Positions 54,769-64,000 of a DNA stretch of 64,000 nt are shown here, in pieces. The stretch comes from Orychophragmus violaceus (lineage: Eukaryota > Streptophyta > Magnoliopsida > Brassicales > Brassicaceae). The DNA lies in the NCBI GenBank assembly GCA_030180135.1, contig CM058234.1, forward strand, positions 27,376,766 to 27,440,765. Reading direction: 5' to 3'. Each line of letters begins with the position of its first letter. The stretch's first letter is position 1. The position numbers and the translations under genes were made by a program. The notes beneath the pieces were generated by a model, which was not told the DNA's origin, made no database searches, and saw nothing but the letters and a program-made list of their open reading frames with translations.

Positions 54769-54977
54769 TGTTAAAACCAGAAAACAAGAGACAACTGAAT
54801 AGATAATCGAATAAATCTCAAAATACAGAACAAGCATTTTTAAAAACAGAGATGCAACAAACTTTCTTAAACTAAGGGATATTATTCACACTGCAACAAC
54901 TTAAAATTATAACAACAGACTAACTCTCTCTTTGATATTGGGTCGTATATGTATGACCATTTTAACTTTATTCTTCG
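54769..54977 (-). repeat. 3' LTR of Copia-2 (left)
   Basis: 209 bases, shares TGTTAAAACCA.AAAACAAGAG-like text and AAGGGATATTATTCA with the right copy. The terminal A has mutated to G at 54977. Confidence 0.85.
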
Positions 54978-55911
54978 GTTCCTCTTTTAAACTGGAAATG
55001 TTTTTGCTTCCTGTTTACTCTTCTTTTAAACATATTCCTAAACTTTGCCTTAGCTTCTTGAAAATCTCAAGGTTAAACGGTTTAATCATTATATCCGACA
55101 AATGCTCTTGTATACTGCAGTACTCCAAATCAATCACTCCTTTACTTACAAGCTCACGAAGAAATTGATATCTAACTTGACTGTAGAGTTGTTATCGCAT
55201 AATAGAATCATAGCCTTGTCTTGATCAAAACCAACTTCCTCAAATACATTTCTCAACCAAATCGCTTGACATGCTCCATTGACAGCATCTACATACTTCT
55301 TTTGTGGTTGATAATGTGACGATGAGCTATTTCTTTAATGACCATAAAATTGCTCCATTGCCAAATAAGAAAGTGTAACCTAAAGTACTTTTTATGTCAT
55401 ATGAATCTCCAGCATAATCATTATTAACATAGCCAATGAGTCTATCTTCTCCTCCCTGCACGTATTGAATCCCGAAGCCAATTGTTCCTTGTACATACCT
55501 CAAAATCATTTTGCAGCCATCATGTGTTGTTCCTTTGGCTTCTCCATGTATCTGCTTACAAGATTAAGAGAATATATGAGGTCTGGTCTTGTAACTGTTA
55601 GGTGTCTCAAGCTTTCTACAAGCTGTTTAAATGTTGTCGAGTCCACATCTTTTCCTCTTTCCTTAGACAGTTTGTTCCCCGAGACCATTGGATTTCTAAC
55701 AAGATTGCAGTCATCCATGTCGTATTTCTGCAGATTATCGATCGCATACTTCTCTTGATTGATAAAAATTCCTTTCTCATCTTGAATCACTTTCACTCCC
55801 AAGAAGTATTTCATCCTTCCAAGATATGTCATTGCAAACTCCTTCATTGACGGCTTAAAACTTTCCAACAATGACTTAGAATTCTTTTGGTAGATAAGGG
55901 TTCTATTCAAA

Positions 55912-56223
55912 ATAAAATATAAAAGTTATGGTTTACATAATATAGAAACTAAAATCTAAATACTACTAAAAAAATAATAAACATAATTCATGTCTTCATA
56001 AAATACAATAAATTAATCTAAACAGAAATTGTAAGAGTCCGATGAAAAAGAAATATTTTTTTTTCTTTAATGTGGTTTTATTTATATATAAATCATAATA
56101 ATATAGAATTCACCTAATACCTTTTATCAATTTTCAATGGAAATTTTCTCTTATTCCTTTTTGTTAACCACTTTTTAATTAACATTTAACATTTCTATAT
56201 GTTTTATATTTTATATAATACAT

Positions 56224-56278
<55 letters not shown>

Positions 56279-56316
56279 AATAAATTTCGTTAGAAGTAGA
56301 GGCCCCATAAAGTGGG
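55912..56316. repeat. AT-rich insert within Copia-2 RT, flanked by near-identical 14 bp repeats
   Basis: GGGTTCTATTCAAA (about 55898-55911) and GGGTTCCATTCAAA (about 56317-56330) flank non-coding AT-rich DNA that replaces the central RT. This may be a small mobile element with a target duplication, or a deletion scar with filler. The insert ends in GAGGCCCCATAAAGTG, which has no clear family. Confidence 0.5.
56226..56275. repeat. (TA)n microsatellite
   Basis: About 25 uninterrupted TA units inside the AT-rich insert of Copia-2. Confidence 0.95.
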
Positions 56317-59229
56317 GGTTCCATTCAAATGTTTTATCCTACTTTGGTTAAGCTTGGCTCTGTTTTTAGTTGTTCCACGTACACACCCTCATTCAGCTCG
56401 TCATGTAGAAACACACTTTTCACATCAAGTTGATAGACACTCCACCTCTTATATGAAGCAAAGGCCAAAATCAATCTTATGGTGTTCCACCTTGCTGCTG
56501 GTGCGAATACCTCGTCAAAATTTATCCATGTATTTGGTTAATACATTTGGCCATTAGCTTGGCTTTGAATTTATCCACTTCCTTTTTCATTGAGTTTGGT
56601 TTTAAAAACCCACTTCACTCCTATTACTTTGGCTCTTCGGGTAACTTTACAAGCTCTCAAGTGTTGTTTTCTTCAATAAATTTTATCTCTGCCTCCATTG
56701 CCTTCCTGTATCTTTCATGTAGAACCACATCTTCAAATTTACAGTCGTTTTCTGCTACAAACATGGCGATCAGCTCTTCTTCTTCTTATTCTTCATCTTC
56801 TTCTTGTATGAATAGCCACATTTTATCACACACATAATTTTTCATCCAATCTGGTTTCTTCTTGATCCTTCCTGCTCCACTTCTGTTTTCATTATGCTCC
56901 ACTTCATATGTTGTTATATCTCCATGTCTACCAACATTTTCTCCTTTTGCAGTTTCCTTGACATATGCATTGTCTTCTTCTTCTTCTCCAACGATGTTCT
57001 CTTCTTCATGTACTTTCTGTCCAACAACATGAATGAAATTGTTGTTATCCATATTTTCTTCCCAGTTCCATGGTTTTATCTCATCGAACTTCACATCTTT
57101 ATTGATAATAATTCTCCTCACAACCGGATCATATAAGTGATAAGCTTTAGATTCTTTGCTTACTCTTAACATCACACACTTGATGCTATTCTCATCCATC
57201 TTGACCCTTCATTCATATGGTACAAACGCAAAGGCTACATAACCCAACACAAGAAGATGTTCTAATGAGGGCGTGTTCTTACTCCACTTCTCTACATGAG
57301 ATATCTCCAAAATTGTTGTTGGGCTTCTGTTAAGAATGTGTAATGCGTACCGAGCCACCTCTATCCAAAATCTTAGTGTCACACTCATACCAAACAACAT
57401 ACACCTCACCATGTTCATCACGCTTTTGTTCTTCCTCTCAGCAATCCATTTTTCTGAGGAGTATATGATGTGGTGAGTTGGATCTTGATCCCTTTATTTG
57501 TGAAGTACTCTTGAAAAGCATTTGATTTAAACTCTACCCAGTTCTTAGGCAAACTAAGAGTTCACCAAGCTCTCTTTCTGATGCCGTTTTGAACTCCTTG
57601 AAAGTTCTGAATGCCACTGATTTCTCAGCCAGGAAGAATGTCCAACACTTTTGGTTGAAGTCGTCGATGAAGTTAATGTCTCAGCCAGGAAGAATGTCCA
57701 ACACTTTCCACTTTATGAGGTCGGTGAGATTGAACCGCATATGTCACATGTACCAGTCTCAAGCCTCGACTTGCCTTCCACAAACTCAGTTTTGGTAGAC
57801 CTTTCACCATCTCCTTCTCAACTAAGGTTTGCAAGCTGCCGTGACTTAAGTGACCAAATCTCTTGTGCTATATCTGCTTTGCATCCTCCGTGCTTCTTGC
57901 AACATTTGATTCTATCTCTTCCTTAGATCTTTTTAGGATAGCAATTGATTGCAAAAATTTTGTTTGTGGACATGTTTGAGTACATCAACATTTTTTTGTT
58001 GCTTATGTCACACCTCACACTTGTTATCTTTTATGACTATCCTTAGTCCTTTTGGTTTCAACTGACTGACATTTAGTAGGTTGTTCTTCAAACATGGCAC
58101 AAAGTACACAGATGAGATAACTTGAGTTATTCCATTGATCTCCAACCGTAAACTCTCTTTTCCTTCTACTTCCATCCTTATGTTATCTTCAAAATTAACA
58201 CATTGCGTGAAATTGTCATCAAAGTCAAGGAACCAATCCTTGTTACCACACATGCGGTTGTTGCATCTGAATTATAGGAACCAAACATGTTCATCCTCTG
58301 TCTTTTCAATGATTATATGCGCCATCAGAAGCGCATTTACCTCCATTTCAGCATAATTTGTTGTTTTCTTCTAACTTGGACATTCATTCTTGAAATGTCC
58401 TATCTTTTGACTTTTAAAGCACTCCACATTGTCCTTATTGAATCGTCTATTGCCTCTTCCTTTCATTCCTCTGCCATATCCTCCTCGTTTTTTTCCTTGA
58501 AAGTAAGCACATCATCCTCTTCCACTTTCAATCTTCAAGGCATGTTATGCACTAACATGTTTGTTCAAGTTTTGTTCGTGCACCAATAAGGAACTCTACA
58601 TTTCATCCACCAAGATCTCTTTGATGTCATTTTATTCTTCGATGGCACATACAACATAGGTGAACTTCTCTACCATGTACGAAGAATCTTCTCCACTGTC
58701 TTGGCGTCTGGCATATCTTCACCCAAGTTTCTCATGTCATTCACCACCATCATTAGCTTGGAGAAATACACAGTGATTGTGTCGCTCTCCTTCATTTTCA
58801 GAAATTCGAAAGTTCTTTCTCAGCCTTTGTAGTTGAGCGCTTTGTACCTTCTTGTTACATTAGTGCTTTGTCTTCATGGATTCCCAAATATCCTTTTCAA
58901 GTATATTTCTTTGTAATCTTCTTTAAGATCGTCTTCTCCATCGATGCAAATAAATAGTTCTTCACCTTGAGATCTTTGAGTTTCTTATCCGCCTGCTCAG
59001 TCCCCTGTACACCAGTCAGAATTACGTTCCTCTCCGGCTGCATGATCCCGGTTTCAATAAGATCCCACTATTCCTTAGATAGCAACAAGTTTTCTATAAG
59101 CATTGCATAATGCTCATAGTCGCCATCAAACTTTGTAATACTCAACAATGATTCTTTGTCACTCATTTTCACTCTCTCTTCCTCTCAATTGATCTTTCAC
59201 TTAGTCTTGTTAATGACTCTGATACCACT

Positions 59230-59443
59230 TGTTAAAACCACAGAACAAGAGACTACTGAATAGATTTCTTATTGGTCGAATGAATCTTAAAATACAAAGC
59301 AAACCTTTTTTAAAAACATAGATTTAACAAACTTTCAAAAATTAAGGGATATTATTCATATTGCAACAACTTAAAACTGAAAAAAAAAACTAGGTATCCT
59401 TGATACTCGGTTATATGTATGAGTACTTCAACTTTATTCTTCA
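59230..59443 (-). repeat. 5' LTR of Copia-2 (right)
   Basis: 214 bases, adjacent to the Met-tRNA-type primer binding site at its left side (GACTCTGATACCACT at 59215-59229). Confidence 0.87.
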
Positions 59444-61042
59444 GTAAATTCGTTATATATAAAAGATACAATTACATATGCGAAATATATCTTTAAACAT
59501 ATTTTAGTTATATAAAAAATACACATTGTTTATCTGGAACCAAATCGAATTCAAACTAAATTTTTTCAAATGGATCAAAATTGTGTGAAAACAAAATTTG
59601 ATTATAGCTCCGCTTTCTTACAATTTTAAAATTTCAAATTGAATTGAACCAAACTGGAAATCCAAATGGCCACCACACCCACATATACTCGATCTACTTT
59701 TAGTAAGTAAAAATCCTAATGCCTGTAAACAGGGCTATTACCAGCTGATGCGCGTGATGTGAATTCTCTACTACTCCCTAACCTTTTGGAGCTTTGATAT
59801 ACTTATCATATTATGGTCGACGAAAGGAGACAAACGTGTACTCTCATGAGATGAAGTAGGCAAGAACATGCCACGTGTTAAAACACCATACCACGTGGAA
59901 TAGTAATCTCTATTTAACGCTGACTTCAACGAGACGCGACGGCTCGCCTCTTCCAAGGCGTTAGCACCTCACACCGTCCACGTGTCTGGCTGCGATTTCG
60001 TATTATTAAAACTCTCTGAATTTTCATTTTCCATATTCATTCTGTAATCTATATAGACATTGGTAAAGAAAAGCGCACCGCCATTATCCATTGGCTTCAA
60101 CTTGTAAATTACGATATTAATAGAAAAGGGCAATGCATCCATTTTTTTAATTTTATTTTAATGTTTTTGACGTATTCTGTTGAATGAGAAAAATAAAAGT
60201 GCGGTATTTGCGGCAACTTACCACCAATTGTGGTTATATTTGTATGTGCGTATGTGTATATCTGATCATATAATCTTAGTCCTTTACATTGCTTTTAGGC
60301 TAGTCGAATAAATAGTTTTTTCTAGGTCTTTCTAGTCAGTTTTTATAAAATTAAATTCTTATCTTTTTAGACCAATGCAAATTTTTTTATTTAGACCATT
60401 TAGATTAAAATTAGGTGATTAAAGGTTTAAATTCTTGTTTGTGGTGTATGATCTTTGTTTTTCATAGATTTGAGATTTTTTGCGTGTTTTTTTTCTTTCT
60501 AGTTTTGATCTTCCATTTGTATCGTAAGTCTTTTCGACAACAATTTCGTAGATTCTGTTGTACCGCGTCTGTAGTTATTTTTTGTTTTTTTATTGGCAAG
60601 AGTTTCAACATTTTCTCTGATTTAGCTTCTATTTGATTTTTTTTTTTTTTGTATTTTAGATTAAGCATTGTTTAGAACTTTTGTCAATTTCACACTATTT
60701 TCCACACTAAATTCTATTTTAGAATAAATTTTTCTCCAACCCCACTCTATATTCCACACTAAAATAGTGTAAACCTTTATATTGTACATTTGAAAAAAAC
60801 CAACTCTATTTTAGTGTGAAATATAGTATTTTATATCGAAGATGGTCTTAGCTTTTCGAAATTATGGTATTTTGATTCTAGAAAATATATTCCAGCCAGC
60901 TTTTATTTCCTTTAAAACTCAAAAGCTTTCATCTCCGTAAAACATTTGGAATTTATTTCCATTTATCCGCTTTTGTAATATTTTTTGGCTCATTATATGT
61001 TTAAGAAATAAAAATTCCAGTAATATCAAATTCTAAACGATC
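59444..61042. other. Intergenic DNA with a G-box cluster
   Basis: No coding sequence was recognised. Three CACGTG hexamers lie within 115 bases at 59871-59985. The rest is AT-rich, with a TTTTAGTGTGGAATATAG-like phrase repeated at about 60690-60830 in both orientations. Confidence 0.55.
59871..59985. promoter_or_regulatory. Cluster of three G-box (CACGTG) motifs
   Basis: CCACGTGT at 59871-59878, CCACGTGG at 59891-59898 and CCACGTGT at 59978-59985. G-boxes bind bZIP and bHLH factors and act in abscisic-acid and light responses. They stand 1.9 kb before the PP2-A10-like gene. Whether they regulate it is not shown; the spacing is long. Confidence 0.5.
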
Positions 61043-61358
61043 TTTTTTTTTTGTCAACCGGCTGGATTAATGGGCCGAGGTACAAATACAATTGGGTCAA
61101 GCCCAGTACAACAAGTAATGAAACGCGTGTAGTGAAAACGTGCCGATAAAAACGCCACGTGGCATCATCGGGAGAAACGCCTGCATGCAAGACACCCGTC
61201 CCACCAAGGAAAAACCGCCGGGAGACCGCCGAACCTGCGTGGAAAAAAACGCAGTCGCACCTCGCCGGACCAACTCGCCGATACTGGAGAAGACCAATTG
61301 CCGATCGCTGCATCCCGAGACCGCCGTCCTAAGCCGACCTGCATACAAAAGAAACAAG
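61043..61358 (-). mobile_element. Short retroposon (5'-truncated LINE or SINE-like), minus strand
   Basis: A GC-rich 316 base insert in AT-rich DNA, flanked by the exact 14 bp duplication AATTCTAAACGATC (61029-61042 and 61359-61372). On the minus strand it ends in TTGACAAAAAAAAAA, a poly(A) tail with the same TTGACA lead-in as the LINE tail at 63965. No clear polymerase III A and B boxes are seen, so a truncated LINE or other poly(A) retroposon is more likely than a tRNA-derived SINE. Open frames within it have no recognised domain. Confidence 0.82.
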
Positions 61359-61372
61359 AATTCTAAACGATC

Positions 61373-61906
61373 CAGGCATGACACTTTATTGATAAGGGTT
61401 TTAAATGAATTGGTAGTGTAATTTTTTATATTTTGTGAATGGATTGGGAAATGAAGAAGCTGTTGAACTTTAATAAAGACTCCATAACTGACTTTATCAT
61501 CACCCAACAACAACCCATGCTCGAAACTTCCAATAAAAAACCAAACCTAATCCATTTCTTCTTGTATTACACGCATGTATATCTACTTGATAGAATCATA
61601 TACAATAATCCTCTCTCTCTCTCTTTCCTTTTTGTTACAGTTCTGATATTGGCTTTGACGTCATGATTTGAATTCTTATCCAATTCGAATCTCTTCAACT
61701 TGAAATTTTCTTTTTCTTCCTTCTTTTTCTCATTCCTCTCCGAGAATCTTGATTTTCCAACTTCTTTTTATACTTCCGCCTCTGTTCACTGATTTTCCAT
61801 GAAAGTGAGGAGAGAAATGGTGTTGTAAGCTGAACAGCAACAAAAGGGTTTAAGATGTCTTGTCTCAAATAGTGTCTCTCCATTCTTTTGATTCTGTAGT
61901 TGTTAT
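61373..61906. other. Promoter and leader of the PP2-A10-like gene
   Basis: Contains CT-rich tracts (61610-61625 and 61705-61735) typical of plant 5' leaders. No separate gene. The retroposon insertion ends 0.55 kb before the start codon. Confidence 0.5.
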
Positions 61907-63007
61907 ATGGATTTAGCGTTGGGGAAAAAAAGTTTTGACTTTGCTCTGAGGAACAAGAAGTGGGTTTTACTTGGACTGAGTGGTTATGGTGCCTTTAGGG
62001 TTTATCATTCTCCTTCCATTTCCCAGAAAAGGAAGCGAATCTCTAAGCTCTTTACTCTCCTTCTCAATCTCGTCGAAGCAGCATCTGATTCCGCCGAAGC
62101 GGTTAGTGTAATCTCAAAGGACCTGACGGAGTTTCTCAAATCCGATTCCGATCAGATCCCAAACAGCTTGAAGCAGATTTCCAAAATCGCCAAATCGGAT
62201 GAGATCAATTCTTCGTTGATCAGATTCACACAAGCCATAACCGTTGGGTTACTCAGAGGATACCGATTGGATTCCGGTAACGATGATTCCGGGTCGGGTT
62301 TTACAGATCGGGTCATGGACAAGCTGTTCTCGAAATCCGGGTGTGGTTTTGCTTCTGCGGTCGTCGGTAGCTACGCTAGAAACTTGGTCATCGCGCTCTA
62401 TTCGGCATCTTCCGGCGAATCTTCGATTTTCGTTGATTCGAAATTGCTCGACGCGATTTTCTCCGACGATGGAAGAAAACTAATCGGCGATTGCGTTCAG
62501 CGTTTCGTGAGCACGGCTGTTACGGTTTATCTCGACAAGACAACCGACGTCAACGTTTTCGACGATTTCTTCGCCAGTTTAACTAATCCGAAACATGAAG
62601 ACAAGGTTAAGCAAACGCTTGTAACGGTCAGTAACGGTGCGGTTGAAACGTTCGTTAGAGCGTTAAGAAGACAAACCACCGAACCGGAATCGGACCGATC
62701 GTCGGAGCTGACCAAACCGACACCAACATGGATCGATCGGGTTTCGTCGTCGTTGTCTGTACCGAGTAACCGGAAATTAGTGGTGGATTTAACCGGGAGG
62801 ATGACGTTTGAGACGGTTAGATCGTTGTTAGAAGTGTTGATTGAGAGAGCAAATGGTAAAGTGGAGAGTTATGTGGAGAAAGTTAGAGAGAGAGGAAACG
62901 AAACGAGGAGATTCGTGAGAGTTAAATCATCTCTTCTTTATAGTTTATGTTTGTCTCTGTGTTTACAGATTGTTGAAGCTCCATGGATACTGACTCCAAG
63001 AAACTGA
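61907..63007 (+). CDS. PP2-A10-like / CF9-like protein
   Basis: Single-exon gene of 366 residues starting at the first ATG after a CT-rich leader (MDLALGKKSFDFALRNKKWV). The N-terminus has a basic stretch, a short hydrophobic LLGLSGYGAFRVY and then RKRISKLFTLLLNLVEAASD. The middle contains SLKQISKIAKSDEINSSLIR and RFTQAITVGLLRGYRL. Further on come FASAVVGSYARNLVIALYSA and a C-terminal hydrophobic SLLYSLCLSLCLQIVE. This pattern matches a small plant family annotated in Arabidopsis as PHLOEM PROTEIN 2-LIKE A10 / carbohydrate-binding, including CF9. The N- and C-terminal hydrophobic segments may place it at a membrane. The biochemical role is not established. Next to the BSD and U-box genes, the closest counterpart is probably At3g49790. 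No lesions seen. Confidence 0.85.
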   Translation: MDLALGKKSFDFALRNKKWVLLGLSGYGAFRVYHSPSISQKRKRISKLFTLLLNLVEAASDSAEAVSVISKDLTEFLKSDSDQIPNSLKQISKIAKSDEINSSLIRFTQAITVGLLRGYRLDSGNDDSGSGFTDRVMDKLFSKSGCGFASAVVGSYARNLVIALYSASSGESSIFVDSKLLDAIFSDDGRKLIGDCVQRFVSTAVTVYLDKTTDVNVFDDFFASLTNPKHEDKVKQTLVTVSNGAVETFVRALRRQTTEPESDRSSELTKPTPTWIDRVSSSLSVPSNRKLVVDLTGRMTFETVRSLLEVLIERANGKVESYVEKVRERGNETRRFVRVKSSLLYSLCLSLCLQIVEAPWILTPRN

Positions 63008-63427
63008 TCAGGCTTAAAGACAAGAAAACAATTTTTCTTTCAGTACTACAGACTACATTACACACTTTTGTGTTTTGTTTGGTAATTCTTGGATTCAATC
63101 AATTCGATGTAAAATTGCTCTTTTTTTTAATTGGAGAATAAAATGATTGTTTTGACGTTGGAAGAAAGAGTGGGGTATGGGTTTGTTTGTTGAATGTTTT
63201 GGATTTGGATATTTGGATAATGATAAAGCGTGGGACATTTTTTTTGTTTTACACTTCTGTGTTGGTTTCTGTGGATAAATTCTGGTGTGGATATAGTTGC
63301 TAAGTGTGGGTCGGTGACGTGGATGAGACGACCCATATATGTTCTTTTTTGAGAAAAAGTCAAAATAAGTAAACAAAGAAAGTTTCTTGTTATCCAAAGA
63401 AAACAAAGCTGATAAACTCTCTCGTCC
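63008..63427. other. Downstream flank of the PP2-A10-like gene
   Basis: Presumed 3' untranslated region and spacer. It ends with TCTCTCGTCC (63418-63427), the left target copy of the LINE insertion. No gene recognised. Confidence 0.55.
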
Positions 63428-63980
63428 ATCAACAGGAAATATGGATACAAAAATGGTAAATTGGAAGTCCATCAACAAATTGAGGAGCATATTTGTCAAT
63501 AGGGGTATTGATGTTTTGTAGATGGATCGTGGAAAGAAGATGACAAGTATTCAAGACAAGGTTGGTATAGCAATGACGAAATGAGTATGGATATAATGAT
63601 GGGGACAATGAACATTCGACATAGTCTGTCGTCATTACATGTGAAATTTGAGGCGCTCATTTGGGCGATGAAGTGTATGAAGGTCCTACAACATACATAA
63701 GTTACTTTTGTAACTGATTGTTCCGAGTTGGTGAAGATTGTGTCGGCACCGAAGGAATGGTCAACATTCTCAATCCATTTTGAAGAGTACGAGAGCCGGA
63801 AGATGTTTTTCAAGACATTCTCACTCAAAAATATTCCACGCACACAAAATACAAGGACGGACAAGTTAGCGAAAGCAGTACGAGTCCAGACGTCGTTTAT
63901 TGTCCATGTTGGATCGGAACCACCGATGTGGGCGACCGAGTAAAAATTAGGTTTTTTATTCTTGTTGACAAAAAAAAAAT
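63428..63980 (+). mobile_element. 5'-truncated LINE with RNase H remnant
   Basis: The insert is flanked by TCTCTCGTCC (63418-63427 and 63981-63990) and ends in a poly(A) run after TTGAC (63964-63979), as expected for a non-LTR retrotransposon. It carries only the end of the element: an RNase H domain and tail. Five-prime truncation is the rule for LINE copies. Confidence 0.85.
63520..63943 (+). pseudogene. RNase H (RVT_3-like) domain of the truncated LINE
   Basis: Frames read DGSWKEDDKYSRQGWYSNDE, then NIRHSLSSLHVKFEALIWAM, VTFVTDCSELVKIVSAPKEW, and finally NIPRTQNTRTDKLAKAVRVQ with SFIVHVGSEPPMWATE before TAA. The Asp, Glu and second Asp expected of RNase H are visible in DGSW, KFEAL and TDCSEL. 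Frameshifts near 63575 and a TAA near 63700 break it. This is the C-terminal RNase H found in plant LINEs and in related single-domain proteins. Confidence 0.8.
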
Positions 63981-64000
63981 TCTCTCGTCCTGATTTGATC

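Larger units (their letters stand above)
55200..59170 (-). pseudogene. gag-pol remnants of Copia-2
   Basis: Reading the minus strand, gag starts at about 59165 (MSDKESLLSITKFDGDYEHY) and continues in broken frames to a zinc-knuckle region near 58400. Protease-like DWFLDFDDNFTQCV lies at 58230. It shows Asp-Phe-Asp where Asp-Ser-Gly is expected. An integrase piece lies at 57421-57209 (FWIEVARYALHILNRSPTTI) and the integrase-RT linker at 57199-56786. RT N-terminal text (YQLDVKSVFLHDELNEGVYV) lies near 56420. The RT C-terminal part is at 55910-55506 (LGRMKYFLGVKVIQDEKGIF) and RNase H at 55509-55200. The polymerase YVDD block is missing. The pieces show family and order beyond doubt, but no part is functional. 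Confidence 0.85.
54769..59443 (-). mobile_element. Copia-2: degraded Ty1/Copia element, minus strand
   Basis: Two similar LTRs (54769-54977 and 59230-59443) bound the element. On the minus strand they run from TGAAGAATAAAG to TTTTAACA, and the 5' one is followed by AGTGGTATCAGAG, a Met-tRNA primer binding site (59215-59229 read backwards). Flanks are GTTAA (54764-54768) and GTAAA (59444-59448), one mismatch apart, as expected for an old 5 bp target copy. Gag, protease, integrase and RT/RNase H pieces lie between in the right Copia order, with many frameshifts. The middle of RT is missing, with AT-rich DNA in its place at about 55912-56316. Confidence 0.9.

Noticed and set aside
61026..61513. 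Overlapping minus-strand open frames (95 and 138 codons) as a host gene upstream of the PP2-A10-like gene
   Set aside because: They fall inside or across the 14 bp-flanked retroposon and have no recognisable domain.

Overview
The window is nuclear DNA of a dicot plant from the crucifer family (Brassicaceae), close to Arabidopsis. The basis is plant-type splice sites, AT-rich intergenic DNA, plant transposon families (Tat and Athila Gypsy, Copia, CACTA, TRIM, LINE), and host genes that read like Arabidopsis proteins. By eye about three quarters of the window is transposon sequence, much of it nested; host genes make up only a few kilobases.

Layout. 1-1754: AT-rich DNA and a broken berberine-bridge-enzyme-like (BBE-like) pseudogene. 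1755-19236: a decayed Tat-type Gypsy element with its 5' LTR at 1755-2291 and no 3' LTR. A 9.4 kb CACTA transposon (8375-17806) sits inside its integrase, flanked by a CAA target duplication. 19237-19680: one end of another CACTA-type element and a Copia gag scrap. 20319-21956: an apparently intact two-exon AAA-ATPase gene of the BCS1-like family. 22898 to about 29278: a minus-strand Copia element with only its 3' LTR recognised, followed by an Athila-like LTR (about 29279-30720) and a TRIM (31713-32065). 32303-47888: a second Tat-type Gypsy element with both LTRs and a GTTTT duplication. Its antisense gene is split by an Athila-like element with three LTR copies (39312-46486, CTCGC duplication).

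50980-63007 holds the conserved host genes, all on the plus strand: a U-box E3 ligase (PUB30/PUB31 type), a gutted BSD-domain gene and a PP2-A10-like single-exon gene. From memory this trio matches the Arabidopsis block At3g49810-At3g49800-At3g49790, here widened by a minus-strand Copia element (54769-59443) and a 316 bp retroposon (61043-61358). The window ends with a 5'-truncated LINE carrying an RNase H remnant (63428-63980).

How the parts relate. The insertion order can be read directly. CACTA entered Gypsy-1, and the Athila-like element entered Gypsy-2; both left target duplications that restore the interrupted reading frames. Most coding lesions that could be assigned are C:G to T:A changes, as expected for long-methylated transposons. 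No CRISPR array, rRNA or tRNA gene was seen. I found no convincing new biochemical system. The most unusual items are the intact antisense gene of Gypsy-2, the three-LTR Athila derivative, and the arrays of CGAT-centred palindromes in Athila-type LTRs.
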